Source of the DNA: Fimbriimonadia bacterium
GTDB lineage: Bacteria; Armatimonadota; Fimbriimonadia; Fimbriimonadales; Fimbriimonadaceae
Direction of reading: 5' to 3'
Assembly (NCBI GenBank): GCA_029824495.1
Contig: JALGXY010000038.1
Coordinates: 1-5,144, forward strand
Length of the DNA stretch: 5,144 nucleotides
Shown: positions 1-5,144 of the stretch, piece by piece
Layout of the letters: each line of letters begins with the position of its first letter
Numbering within the stretch: the first letter of the stretch is position 1
The notes under the pieces: model-generated
Told to the model about the DNA's origin: nothing
Databases searched by the model: none
What the model saw: only the letters and a program-made list of their open reading frames with translations
Program-made: the position numbers and the translations under genes

Positions 1-729
1 TACGCTGGTCCCGTCGAATTCGACCCGGCAGAAAAGCCGCGGGGTGTGGAGTCGCATCCCCATCGAGGGTTCGAAACGGTCTCGATCATCTTTTCAGGCG
101 AGGTCTCGCATCGAGACTCAGCCGGAGCCGCCGGCACCATCGGTCCAGGAGATGTCCAGTGGATGACAGCCGCCTCAGGTGTCGTGCACGAAGAGATGCA
201 CTCCCAAGCCTTCACCAAATCTGGCGGACCGTTCGAGATGATCCAGCTCTGGATCAACCTCCCGCAAAACAAAAAGATGTCCCCGCCGGCCTACCAGGAC
301 CTGATGGCAGACCAGATTCCGACCGTCGAATTCGGAACAGCGACAGCCCGAGTCATCGCGGGATCGCTTAACGGCGTGGCGGGACCGGCCAAGACTCAGA
401 CTCCGCTCAGCCTGTTCGATGCCAAAGCGACGAGCGCTGGAACGGTTGAACTGCCGATTCCGGATGGCTGGACAGCCAATATCATGGTGCGACGCGGCAC
501 AGTCGCCGTCGAAGGCACCGAGGCGGGTCCTGCCGAACTTCTCCAGTTCAGCCCAGACGGTGAAGGCCTCGCATTCGAGGTGTCTGCAGACGCAGAATTC
601 TTGATCCTCACAGGTGAAGTGATCGACGAGCCGATCTCCGGACATGGTCCGTTTGTGATGAACACCAGAGACGAGATCTACCAGGCGATCCGCGACTTTC
701 AGACCGGCAAAATGGGCGTGCTCGCCTGA
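1..729 (+). CDS. Pirin family protein (bicupin), 5'-truncated by window edge
   Basis: The reading frame is open from base 1, and codons before the GTG at 46 already read as pirin, so the true start lies upstream; about 40-50 residues are probably missing. In window numbering, residues 19-25 are HPHRGFE, followed by a GTIGPGDVQWMTA block and VVHEEM near 61-66. H19, H21, H63 and E65 match the four metal ligands (three His, one Glu) of the N-terminal cupin of human pirin. The LWINLP and KM-x-P-x-Y segments are also typical. The C-terminal half is the degenerate second cupin, ending near FVMNTRDEIYQAI. Pirins are cytoplasmic (nuclear in animals) iron proteins; some bacterial members (YhhW) oxidise quercetin and others bind metabolic enzymes or act as redox sensors. 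The physiological substrate cannot be read from sequence. Family assignment is very secure; role is not. Confidence 0.95.
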   Translation, partial: YAGPVEFDPAEKPRGVESHPHRGFETVSIIFSGEVSHRDSAGAAGTIGPGDVQWMTAASGVVHEEMHSQAFTKSGGPFEMIQLWINLPQNKKMSPPAYQDLMADQIPTVEFGTATARVIAGSLNGVAGPAKTQTPLSLFDAKATSAGTVELPIPDGWTANIMVRRGTVAVEGTEAGPAELLQFSPDGEGLAFEVSADAEFLILTGEVIDEPISGHGPFVMNTRDEIYQAIRDFQTGKMGVLA

Positions 730-743
730 CGTTCATTTCCCGC

Positions 744-749
744 TAAACT
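744..749 (+). promoter_or_regulatory. Putative -10 box (TAAACT) for a leaderless transcript of the DUF1800 gene
   Basis: TAAACT matches the TANNNT pattern of a sigma-70-type -10 element and ends 6 bases before the ATG at 756. A transcript from it would start at or next to the A of the start codon. The only purine-rich stretch before the ATG (AGGGG, 750-754) is one base from the codon, too close to act as a normal SD site. No convincing -35 hexamer is seen 16-19 bases upstream. Inference from position and sequence only. Confidence 0.5.
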
Positions 750-755
750 AGGGGC

Positions 756-2207
756 ATGACCAAGCTAGAGCGAGCCTCCCACCTCGCCCGACGATTCGGA
801 TTCGGAGCCCGATCTGCAGACATTGACCGCTGGAGATCTATGTCCGAAAAGGCGATCCATGAAGAGATCCTGAGCTACGACACGCCGAACAGCGTCGAGA
901 TCAACATCAAGACGCTGTTCAGCAACAACGACGGCCAGCTTCAGGCTAACCCGAACAACGCCGCCGCTTTCTGGGGGGCGAGGATGGTGCTCTCTGATCA
1001 GCCAGCCCGAGAGAAGCTGCTGCTCTTCCTTCACGATCACTTCGCGATGAGCGGTGAGAAGGTCAATTCCGGAATCATCCTGGTCGACTATCTCAATCTG
1101 ATGGAGAGGATGGCGAGCCGCCCGTTTGCCGAATTCATCGAAGAGATCACGCTTGAACCAGCGATGCTGCTGTGGCTCGATATGCGCTACAGCACCGACA
1201 CCTCTCCCAACGAGAATTTTGCCCGCGAGCTTCTTGAATTGTTTACGTTGGGGATCGGAAACTATACGGAAACAGACATCAAGGAGGCAGCGCGAGCTCT
1301 CACTGGCTGGGGTCTAAGAGACCGCTACGAAGGCCAGAAACAGCCCGAGCAGACGAGGAAGCACTTCGATGAATGGGTCGCCACCGATGAGCCATTTATT
1401 GTCAGCTCCTACTCCCGCGAGCTGTACGACAGTGGACCGCACACGATCTTAGGCGAGACCCAAAGCTTCGATGTCAAATCGGTCTCCAAACTGACAGCAG
1501 AACACCCGGCAACAGCAAGACACATGGCCAAGAAGCTCTGGGAGTTCTACGCCTATCCCGATCCCGAGGAAGAGGTCATCGACAGACTTGCTGCAGCCTT
1601 CACCAAGAACAAGGGTGTGATCACCGAGACTGTCAAGGCGATCCCGGAATTGCCCGAATTCTGGTCCGAGAGAGCCGTGCGAGGAATCGTCAAGAGCCCT
1701 GTCGACTTTGTTGTTCCGATTCTTCGCCAGATCATCGACCCCGAGCGAACTCTGGCTGAGGAGTCTGAAGATGGCCGACCGCCAGAACAGCGGCTGCGCA
1801 GCATCGCCAACGCCGTCGTATTTCTCTGCAGGCAGATGGGCCAATTCCTCCTCTATCCACCAGATGTCGCTGGATGGGATTGGGGTGATGCTTGGATCAG
1901 CAGCTCAACAATGCTCGACAGAATCAATCTGAGCAAGCTGCTGGCTGGCGACACTTCCAGCCATGTCTGCACGAGGCGTCTGATTGAGACCAGCAAAGCC
2001 AACGGGGTCAAAACCAACGAAGAGGCTGTTGATCAGCTGCTGGCGATACTGGACGTTGAGGCGGACCCAGATCAGAGAGCGCTTTTGATCAAGACCGCTG
2101 AAGATGCTGATCTCGTTGCGAATGCAGGCGATCTGCCCAAGGCGAGCAACATCGTTCGAGACCTGCTTCAAGGCGTGTTCTCGATTCCACGATTCCAGAT
2201 GATGTAG
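756..2207 (+). CDS. DUF1800 domain-containing protein
   Basis: A 483-residue protein covering a complete DUF1800 domain. Landmarks: LARRFGFGA at 10-18, the opening motif of the family; LLFLHDHFAMSG at 89-100; NFARELLELFTLGIGNY at 154-170, the most characteristic block, followed by EAARALTGW; TARHMAKKLWEFY at 253-265; IVKSPVDFVV at 311-320; and YPPDVAGWDWG near 367-377. Molecular function is not established. DUF1800 genes are often next to a DUF1501 (sulfatase-like, often Tat-exported) partner, but here the neighbours are pirin and a methyltransferase, with no DUF1501 in view. No signal peptide or membrane segment is evident, so this copy looks cytoplasmic. The ATG at 756 is chosen because the family motif starts 9 residues in. 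It lies 26 bases after the pirin stop and 12 bases before the next gene. Confidence 0.93.
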   Translation: MTKLERASHLARRFGFGARSADIDRWRSMSEKAIHEEILSYDTPNSVEINIKTLFSNNDGQLQANPNNAAAFWGARMVLSDQPAREKLLLFLHDHFAMSGEKVNSGIILVDYLNLMERMASRPFAEFIEEITLEPAMLLWLDMRYSTDTSPNENFARELLELFTLGIGNYTETDIKEAARALTGWGLRDRYEGQKQPEQTRKHFDEWVATDEPFIVSSYSRELYDSGPHTILGETQSFDVKSVSKLTAEHPATARHMAKKLWEFYAYPDPEEEVIDRLAAAFTKNKGVITETVKAIPELPEFWSERAVRGIVKSPVDFVVPILRQIIDPERTLAEESEDGRPPEQRLRSIANAVVFLCRQMGQFLLYPPDVAGWDWGDAWISSSTMLDRINLSKLLAGDTSSHVCTRRLIETSKANGVKTNEEAVDQLLAILDVEADPDQRALLIKTAEDADLVANAGDLPKASNIVRDLLQGVFSIPRFQMM

Positions 2208-2210
2208 GCT
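2205..2210 (+). promoter_or_regulatory. Possible weak -10 box (TAGGCT) overlapping the DUF1800 stop codon
   Basis: TAGGCT fits TANNNT loosely, and its first three bases are the TAG stop of the upstream gene. It ends 9 bases before the ATG at 2220, a wider gap than for the other boxes here. No SD site is seen before that ATG (TTTCGGGCAG precedes it). The gene may simply be co-transcribed from upstream, so this is the weakest of the candidate boxes. Confidence 0.22.
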
Positions 2211-2219
2211 TTCGGGCAG

Positions 2220-2894
2220 ATGCCCGATTTCGCCTACTCAGACTTGAAGCCATATCTCGACTCACTCGTTCCGGAGCGTCATGCCGAGCTCCAGACGATG
2301 GAGGAGTATGCTGCAGAGAACAGCTTCCCTATCGTGGGGCCTGCGAGCGGTCAGCTCTGCTATCTTCTCGCTCGAATGTCCGGTGCAAAGCGGATCTGTG
2401 AGCTCGGTTCGGGCTACGGCTATTCGACAGCCTGGTTCGCTTCGGCCGTGCGGGACAACGGCAGCGGCGGAGTCGTCAAGCATATTGTCTGGGATCAGGA
2501 GCTTTCGGACATGGCCAGAGTCCATTTGAAAGCGATGGGATTCTGCGACTGCACCGACTGCAATTGCAGCTGCACGCGAATTGACTACCACGTTGGAGAG
2601 GCTGTCGAAGCCCTCAAGAACGACGACAGCGGCCCGTACGACATCATTTTCTGCGACATTGACAAGCAGGGCTATCCAGACATGCTCCCAATCGCGATGG
2701 ATCACATGAAGCCGGGCAGCATTCTGATTGTCGACAACATGATCTGGTCCGGCCGGGTCATGGACGATTCTGAGCAGGACGACGACACCTTGGCTATCAG
2801 GAAGCTCACAGCGCTTGTCTGCGAAAGTGACCGGTGGGATGCAATGATCGCCCCGATCCGAGATGGCCTCCTGATCGCCCGGTTCCGGGGCTGA
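2220..2894 (+). CDS. Class I SAM-dependent O-methyltransferase (methyltransferase family 3) with Cys-rich insert
   Basis: A 224-residue protein of the caffeoyl-CoA/catechol O-methyltransferase type, which transfers a methyl group from SAM to a hydroxyl with help from a divalent metal. The SAM-binding motif is ELGSGYGYST at 61-70. The metal-site pattern is intact: D146 (in FCDIDKQGYP) and D172-N173 (in VDNMIWSGRV) match Asp141, Asp169 and Asn170 of rat COMT. Two features are odd. At the end of strand beta-2, family members usually read I-E-x-D, where the Glu holds the SAM ribose; here it reads IVWD, with V90 in that place. After MGF (106-108), where relatives pass almost directly to the next strand, there is CDCTDCNCSC (109-118), five cysteines in ten residues and an apparent insert of about 8. 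Substrate is unknown, and neighbours do not help. The ATG at 2220 gives the usual length and lies 12 bases after the previous stop. Confidence 0.9.
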   Translation: MPDFAYSDLKPYLDSLVPERHAELQTMEEYAAENSFPIVGPASGQLCYLLARMSGAKRICELGSGYGYSTAWFASAVRDNGSGGVVKHIVWDQELSDMARVHLKAMGFCDCTDCNCSCTRIDYHVGEAVEALKNDDSGPYDIIFCDIDKQGYPDMLPIAMDHMKPGSILIVDNMIWSGRVMDDSEQDDDTLAIRKLTALVCESDRWDAMIAPIRDGLLIARFRG

Positions 2895-2920
2895 TCCCTA
2901 CTCGATTCGGCAGGAAGAGC

Positions 2921-2926
2921 CAAAAT
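2921..2926 (+). promoter_or_regulatory. Possible -10 box (CAAAAT) upstream of ribH
   Basis: CAAAAT lies 7 bases before the ATG at 2934, in the same place as the boxes at 744 and 3402, in the AT-richest part of a 39-base gap. It differs from TANNNT at the first base. A purine run (AGGAAG, 2912-2917) is 16 bases from the ATG, too far for a normal SD site. The gap is far too short for an FMN riboswitch, a common ribH control element. No -35 was recognised. Confidence 0.35.
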
Positions 2927-2933
2927 AGAGCAT

Positions 2934-3404
2934 ATGGACGACATTCAGGGTCAGATGAGTGCCGCCGGAAAGACCATCGGAGTGGTGGTCAGCCGCTGGA
3001 ACGAATTGATCACCAAGCAGCTTCTTGAGGGTGCCCTCGAAGAGCTGGCAGCCCACGGCAATCCAGAGGTTGTTGTGGTGCATGTGCCAGGCGCTTGGGA
3101 GATCCCGCCAGCCGCCAAAGCTCTGATCGAAGATCGGGGCGTCGACGCTGTTGTCGCTCTCGGCTGCATTCTGATGGGCGCTACATCGGCCGCCAAAGTC
3201 GAAGCCAAAGACACCAGTGCCGCTCTCATGCGGATCCAGCTCGACACGGGCCGACCAGTCACATGGGGTGTCTTGACCCCAGACAATCAGGAGCAGGCGC
3301 TCGAGCGATCTGGCCTGAAAATGGGCAACAAAGGACGAGAAGCAGCGAGCGCAGCCATCGAAATGGTCTCTGTTCTCGAATCGATCCGCGCTGACAAGCG
3401 TTAG
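2934..3404 (+). CDS. ribH: 6,7-dimethyl-8-ribityllumazine synthase, with catalytic His replaced by Ala
   Basis: A 156-residue protein, the normal length for RibH, which condenses 5-amino-6-ribitylaminouracil with 3,4-dihydroxy-2-butanone 4-phosphate to give the riboflavin precursor lumazine. Family landmarks: IGVVVSRWNELIT at 15-27, with W22 at the ring-stacking position (Phe22 in Bacillus subtilis, Trp in several relatives); VPGAWEIP at 51-58; GAT at 82-84; WGVLTPDNQEQALER at 111-125; and GLKMGNKG at 127-134. R125 and K133 match B. subtilis Arg127 and Lys135. The exception is the loop GATSAAKVE (82-90): B. subtilis has GATTHYDYV there, so the proton-transfer His88 becomes A86, and the aromatic and acidic residues after it are also changed. 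It may be a slow but working enzyme or a paralogue with another role. No other rib gene is nearby. The TAG stop begins a -10-like box for the next gene. Confidence 0.9.
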   Translation: MDDIQGQMSAAGKTIGVVVSRWNELITKQLLEGALEELAAHGNPEVVVVHVPGAWEIPPAAKALIEDRGVDAVVALGCILMGATSAAKVEAKDTSAALMRIQLDTGRPVTWGVLTPDNQEQALERSGLKMGNKGREAASAAIEMVSVLESIRADKR

Positions 3405-3407
3405 AAT
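3402..3407 (+). promoter_or_regulatory. Putative -10 box (TAGAAT) for a leaderless transcript, overlapping the ribH stop codon
   Basis: TAGAAT is a near-consensus -10 hexamer (one mismatch to TATAAT) ending 6 bases before the ATG at 3414, so transcription would begin at or next to the start codon. Its first three bases are the ribH TAG stop. No SD-like sequence lies between it and the ATG (GTTGGT). No good -35 hexamer is seen at 16-19 bases upstream. This is the best of the four candidate boxes. Confidence 0.55.
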
Positions 3408-3413
3408 GTTGGT

Positions 3414-4160
3414 ATGACTTCACTCCTGCTTTCGCTCGCAGTCGGTTTCCAGAGCAAGGAAGCCCCCGAGACAGCACTGGCTCACACGGGATCCCCCTGG
3501 GTTGTCGCGCTGTCAGACGAAGAGGACCGCAAGGGTGAGCTGAAGACCGAGTGGCACACGGTGACGATGACCCTGCTGAAAGGCGACCGGGTCAAGGTCG
3601 ACTGCGTGACCCTTTACCGAAACCAATCCAACTTTCCCGTCACAGCTGAAGTCTCCGTTCCGGTCTGGATTAAGGGCTGGGCTGGCGACTACGGAAAAAA
3701 CCTCTCTGTCAAATGGGCCGACGAGCCTGTTGAATTGAACCAGGAGGCCCTCGAGCAGGTGATGACCCGATTTGAAGGCACCATGGTCAGGCAGACCGGG
3801 CGCGTTCACAAAGCGATGGTCGAGTTTCGACCGAAAGCCCAGCGATCGCTCAAGACGAGCATGACCCTGCCGGTCCAGGTGACCGGGCTCGACGGGGTCG
3901 AGCGACAGGTCGGCTATCTTCTGGGCAGCCAGCCAAACCAGCTCAGCACGTTCCAGCTTTCGATCAAATACGGTACGGAGCAGGTTTTCCGTGTGATCTC
4001 GCAGTCTCCGAAGTGGGGCTGGCAGGTCGGCCCGAAAGGCGCCTTTGTGAAGCAGGAGCCCCTGAAGCCAGGCAAAGCACAGTTCGCCAAGTTCCGTTGG
4101 TATAAGGGCGGTTTCAGCCCGATCGGCTCGACGGGCGGCGGCGACGGCGGACGCAGCTAG
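3414..4160 (+). CDS. Hypothetical protein, probably exported, beta-rich
   Basis: I do not recognise this 248-residue protein. It starts with a short hydrophobic stretch (LLLSLAVGF, residues 4-12) without the usual positive charges, which could be a short signal peptide cleaved around 11-16. The remainder looks beta-strand-rich, with alternating polar and hydrophobic residues, for example WHTVTMTLLKGDRVKVDCV at 47-65. The segment VTLYRNQSNFPVTAEVSVPVW (65-85) recalls 'residue-N-x-S, then sP' repeats seen in some extracellular beta-sandwich domains, but this is only a resemblance. There is one cysteine (C64), so no internal disulfide. The tail GSTGGGDGGRS (238-248) is glycine-rich and probably disordered. 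No catalytic motif or membrane anchor is visible. Codon use is like its neighbours, supporting a real gene. It starts 9 bases after ribH, and its TAG stop overlaps the stop of the opposing gene. Confidence 0.8.
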   Translation: MTSLLLSLAVGFQSKEAPETALAHTGSPWVVALSDEEDRKGELKTEWHTVTMTLLKGDRVKVDCVTLYRNQSNFPVTAEVSVPVWIKGWAGDYGKNLSVKWADEPVELNQEALEQVMTRFEGTMVRQTGRVHKAMVEFRPKAQRSLKTSMTLPVQVTGLDGVERQVGYLLGSQPNQLSTFQLSIKYGTEQVFRVISQSPKWGWQVGPKGAFVKQEPLKPGKAQFAKFRWYKGGFSPIGSTGGGDGGRS

Positions 4161-4492
4161 TTCTTTGGCGGCAGGGTCCGCACGAATCTGAGTGCGTAGT
4201 CGATCCAGCCTCTCAGTGCGTCTGGGCTGTCCCAGCCTGGGCGGTCAACAAACACCATGCCCTTCATCGGCCTGCCGGTGAAATCCATCGGGCGCGCATG
4301 CTCGAGCGCCAAGCACTCTTCGTGCTGATCCGGACCGACGCGCAGCATCAGGTCGAAGCCCTTCCCGACACCGCAAGTCATGTGGCCGTGAATCAGGAAG
4401 CAGAGGCCGCCAAACATCTTCTTCTCGCTGAATCCCTCTTCCTCACAGAGCAGGGTGCGAATCTCCTCTGCCAACGCCTCGTCAAACGCCAT
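4157..4492 (-). CDS. TfoX/Sxy family N-terminal domain protein
   Basis: A 111-residue protein consisting of a TfoX N-terminal domain only. Landmarks: MFGGLCFLIHGHMTCGV at about 26-42; the LMLRVGP strand; then ARPMDFTGRPMKGMVFV; an LRGWIDYAL helix; and the ending LPPKN, which is typical of stand-alone members. The helix-hairpin-helix C-terminal domain of true Sxy competence regulators is absent. A role in competence therefore should not be assumed; stand-alone members have no settled function. A longer reading from an ATG at 4561 would add 23 residues that overlap the upstream permease gene and look unlike the family. The ATG at 4492 is preferred because it directly begins the domain (MAFDEALAEEIR) and has a GGAG SD site 7 bases before it. 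Its A is shared with the permease TGA stop, so the genes are probably translationally coupled. Confidence 0.88.
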   Translation of the reverse strand: MAFDEALAEEIRTLLCEEEGFSEKKMFGGLCFLIHGHMTCGVGKGFDLMLRVGPDQHEECLALEHARPMDFTGRPMKGMVFVDRPGWDSPDALRGWIDYALRFVRTLPPKN

Positions 4493-5144
4493 CAGATCGC
4501 TCCAAAGGCACGCAGAGTGAATACGATCACCATGATGCCGCCATACGAAATGATGCCCCATCGCATCTTCTCTGGATCGACTTTCAGAGACAGCCTCGCC
4601 GCCGAATAGCCGCCGCAGATTGAACCAACGGTCATCACCAATGCCGGGATAATCAGAACCAGCCCGCTGGCGATCAGGATGATCGACGAAGTGAGCTTGA
4701 TGATCAGCCCGAGCAGGTTCTTGATCGCATTGTGACGATGCACTTCACCGGTCGAGGCGACCGAGAGCAGTGCGAGCATCAAGATCCCCATTCCTGCTCC
4801 AAAATAGCCGCCATAAACGGCGATGAGGAACTGGAAGATCATGGCAGGGACCGGCTGAACCAAGACGCCTTCATGCGCTTTTGGCTTCAGCTTCTTCTTG
4901 AAAGCCATCAGGAGGATCGATCCGAGGATCAGAATCGGGATAGCGATCCGGAATGCCTTGTCCGAGGTCACCATCAGCAGCACAGCGCCGCCTGCTGAAC
5001 CAAAGACGGTCGGTATGCCGAGCCGGATCAGCTCCTGCTTGATATCTCCCCAATAATCCTTGAAGACGACAGCACCCGATAAGGCGCCCGGAAAGAGTGC
5101 GACACCGTTGGTGGCGTTCGCTTTAATGTCGGGCATCCCCAGTC
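4492..5144 (-). CDS. Sulfite exporter TauE/SafE family permease, 5'-truncated by window edge
   Basis: An integral membrane protein of the TauE/SafE (former DUF81) family. Members move small anions or organosulfur compounds across the inner membrane; the substrate here cannot be told from sequence. The frame stays open through the window end (codons for Leu-Gly precede the Met at 5136), and the first conserved glycine-rich repeat of the family is not in view, so perhaps 30-50 residues are missing and the Met at 5136 is not taken as the start. Numbering from that Met, hydrophobic segments lie at about 12-27, 37-57, 62-80, 95-125 (containing GGYFGAGMGILML, the second-repeat glycine motif), 140-185 (two or more helices, after the conserved HRHNAIKNLLG) and 192-211. 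The gene ends in a TGATG overlap with the TfoX-like gene. Any promoter lies beyond the window. Confidence 0.92.
   Translation of the reverse strand, partial: LGMPDIKANATNGVALFPGALSGAVVFKDYWGDIKQELIRLGIPTVFGSAGGAVLLMVTSDKAFRIAIPILILGSILLMAFKKKLKPKAHEGVLVQPVPAMIFQFLIAVYGGYFGAGMGILMLALLSVASTGEVHRHNAIKNLLGLIIKLTSSIILIASGLVLIIPALVMTVGSICGGYSAARLSLKVDPEKMRWGIISYGGIMVIVFTLRAFGAI
4500..4503 (-). promoter_or_regulatory. Shine-Dalgarno site (GGAG) for the TfoX-like gene
   Basis: On the minus strand GGAG stands 7 bases before the ATG at 4492, inside the end of the permease gene. It decides the start of the TfoX-like gene over the upstream ATG at 4561. It also shows this genome does use SD sites for an internal operon gene, in contrast to the SD-less plus-strand starts. 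Confidence 0.7.

Noticed and set aside
13..24. Perfect 12-base palindrome GTCGAATTCGAC
   Set aside because: It lies within the pirin coding frame (Val-Glu-Phe-Asp), and a near copy at 324-334 encodes the same Val-Glu-Phe; codon choice explains it better than an operator.
175..645. 156-codon open frame antisense to the pirin gene
   Set aside because: Its translation resembles no family and it lies wholly across a secure pirin gene; high GC readily opens the opposite frame.
2895..2933. FMN riboswitch upstream of ribH
   Set aside because: The gap is only 39 bases, far shorter than the aptamer, and its conserved segments are not present.
1..4160. A novel defence or biosynthetic system formed by the five plus-strand genes
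   Set aside because: The products (pirin, DUF1800, O-methyltransferase, lumazine synthase, unknown) share no pathway I can name, and the spacing suggests tight packing rather than a functional module. Conserved synteny in distant genomes would be needed to reopen this.
4147..4181. Inverted repeat GCGGAC / GTCCGC around the convergent stop codons, considered as a terminator
   Set aside because: A 6-base stem with a 23-base loop and no T-tract on either side is too weak to call.
4493..4561. 23-residue N-terminal extension of the TfoX-like protein from an ATG at 4561
   Set aside because: The extension overlaps the permease gene and is unlike the family, whereas the ATG at 4492 begins the domain and has an SD site.
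4298..4609. 103-codon plus-strand open frame opposite the TfoX-like and permease genes
   Set aside because: It is antisense to two well-recognised genes and resembles no family.

Overview
The window (roughly 57% GC by eye) is densely coded bacterial chromosome. There is no mobile element, RNA gene or CRISPR array, and no gene-free stretch longer than about 40 bases. Five genes run on the plus strand and two on the minus strand. Gene content does not fix the taxon. A -10-like box sits 6-7 bases before several start codons where a Shine-Dalgarno (SD) site would be expected. This fits lineages rich in leaderless mRNAs, such as Armatimonadota (Fimbriimonadia-like) or Deinococcota. I lean to the former, at low confidence.

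Plus strand, 1-4160: the 3' part of a pirin-family cupin gene; a full DUF1800 protein gene; a class I SAM-dependent O-methyltransferase with an unusual cysteine-dense insert; a 6,7-dimethyl-8-ribityllumazine synthase (ribH) that lacks the usual active-site histidine; and a probably exported protein of unknown function. Gaps are 26, 12, 39 and 9 bases, so the genes look like an operon. However, at least two of the starts carry their own -10-like box, so they may be separate, tightly packed, leaderless transcription units. No shared pathway links them, and no other riboflavin gene is present.

Minus strand, 5144-4157: a TauE/SafE-type membrane permease gene (5' end outside the window) followed by a one-domain TfoX/Sxy N-terminal protein. 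The two are joined by a TGATG stop/start overlap with a clear SD site, the classic arrangement for translational coupling. This pair meets the plus-strand cluster head-on at 4157-4160, where one CTAG supplies both TAG stop codons.

I found no clearly new multi-gene system. The points most worth checking are the leaderless-type starts (two of which begin in the upstream gene's stop codon), the His-to-Ala change in lumazine synthase, and the C-x-C-x2-C-x-C-x-C insert in the methyltransferase.
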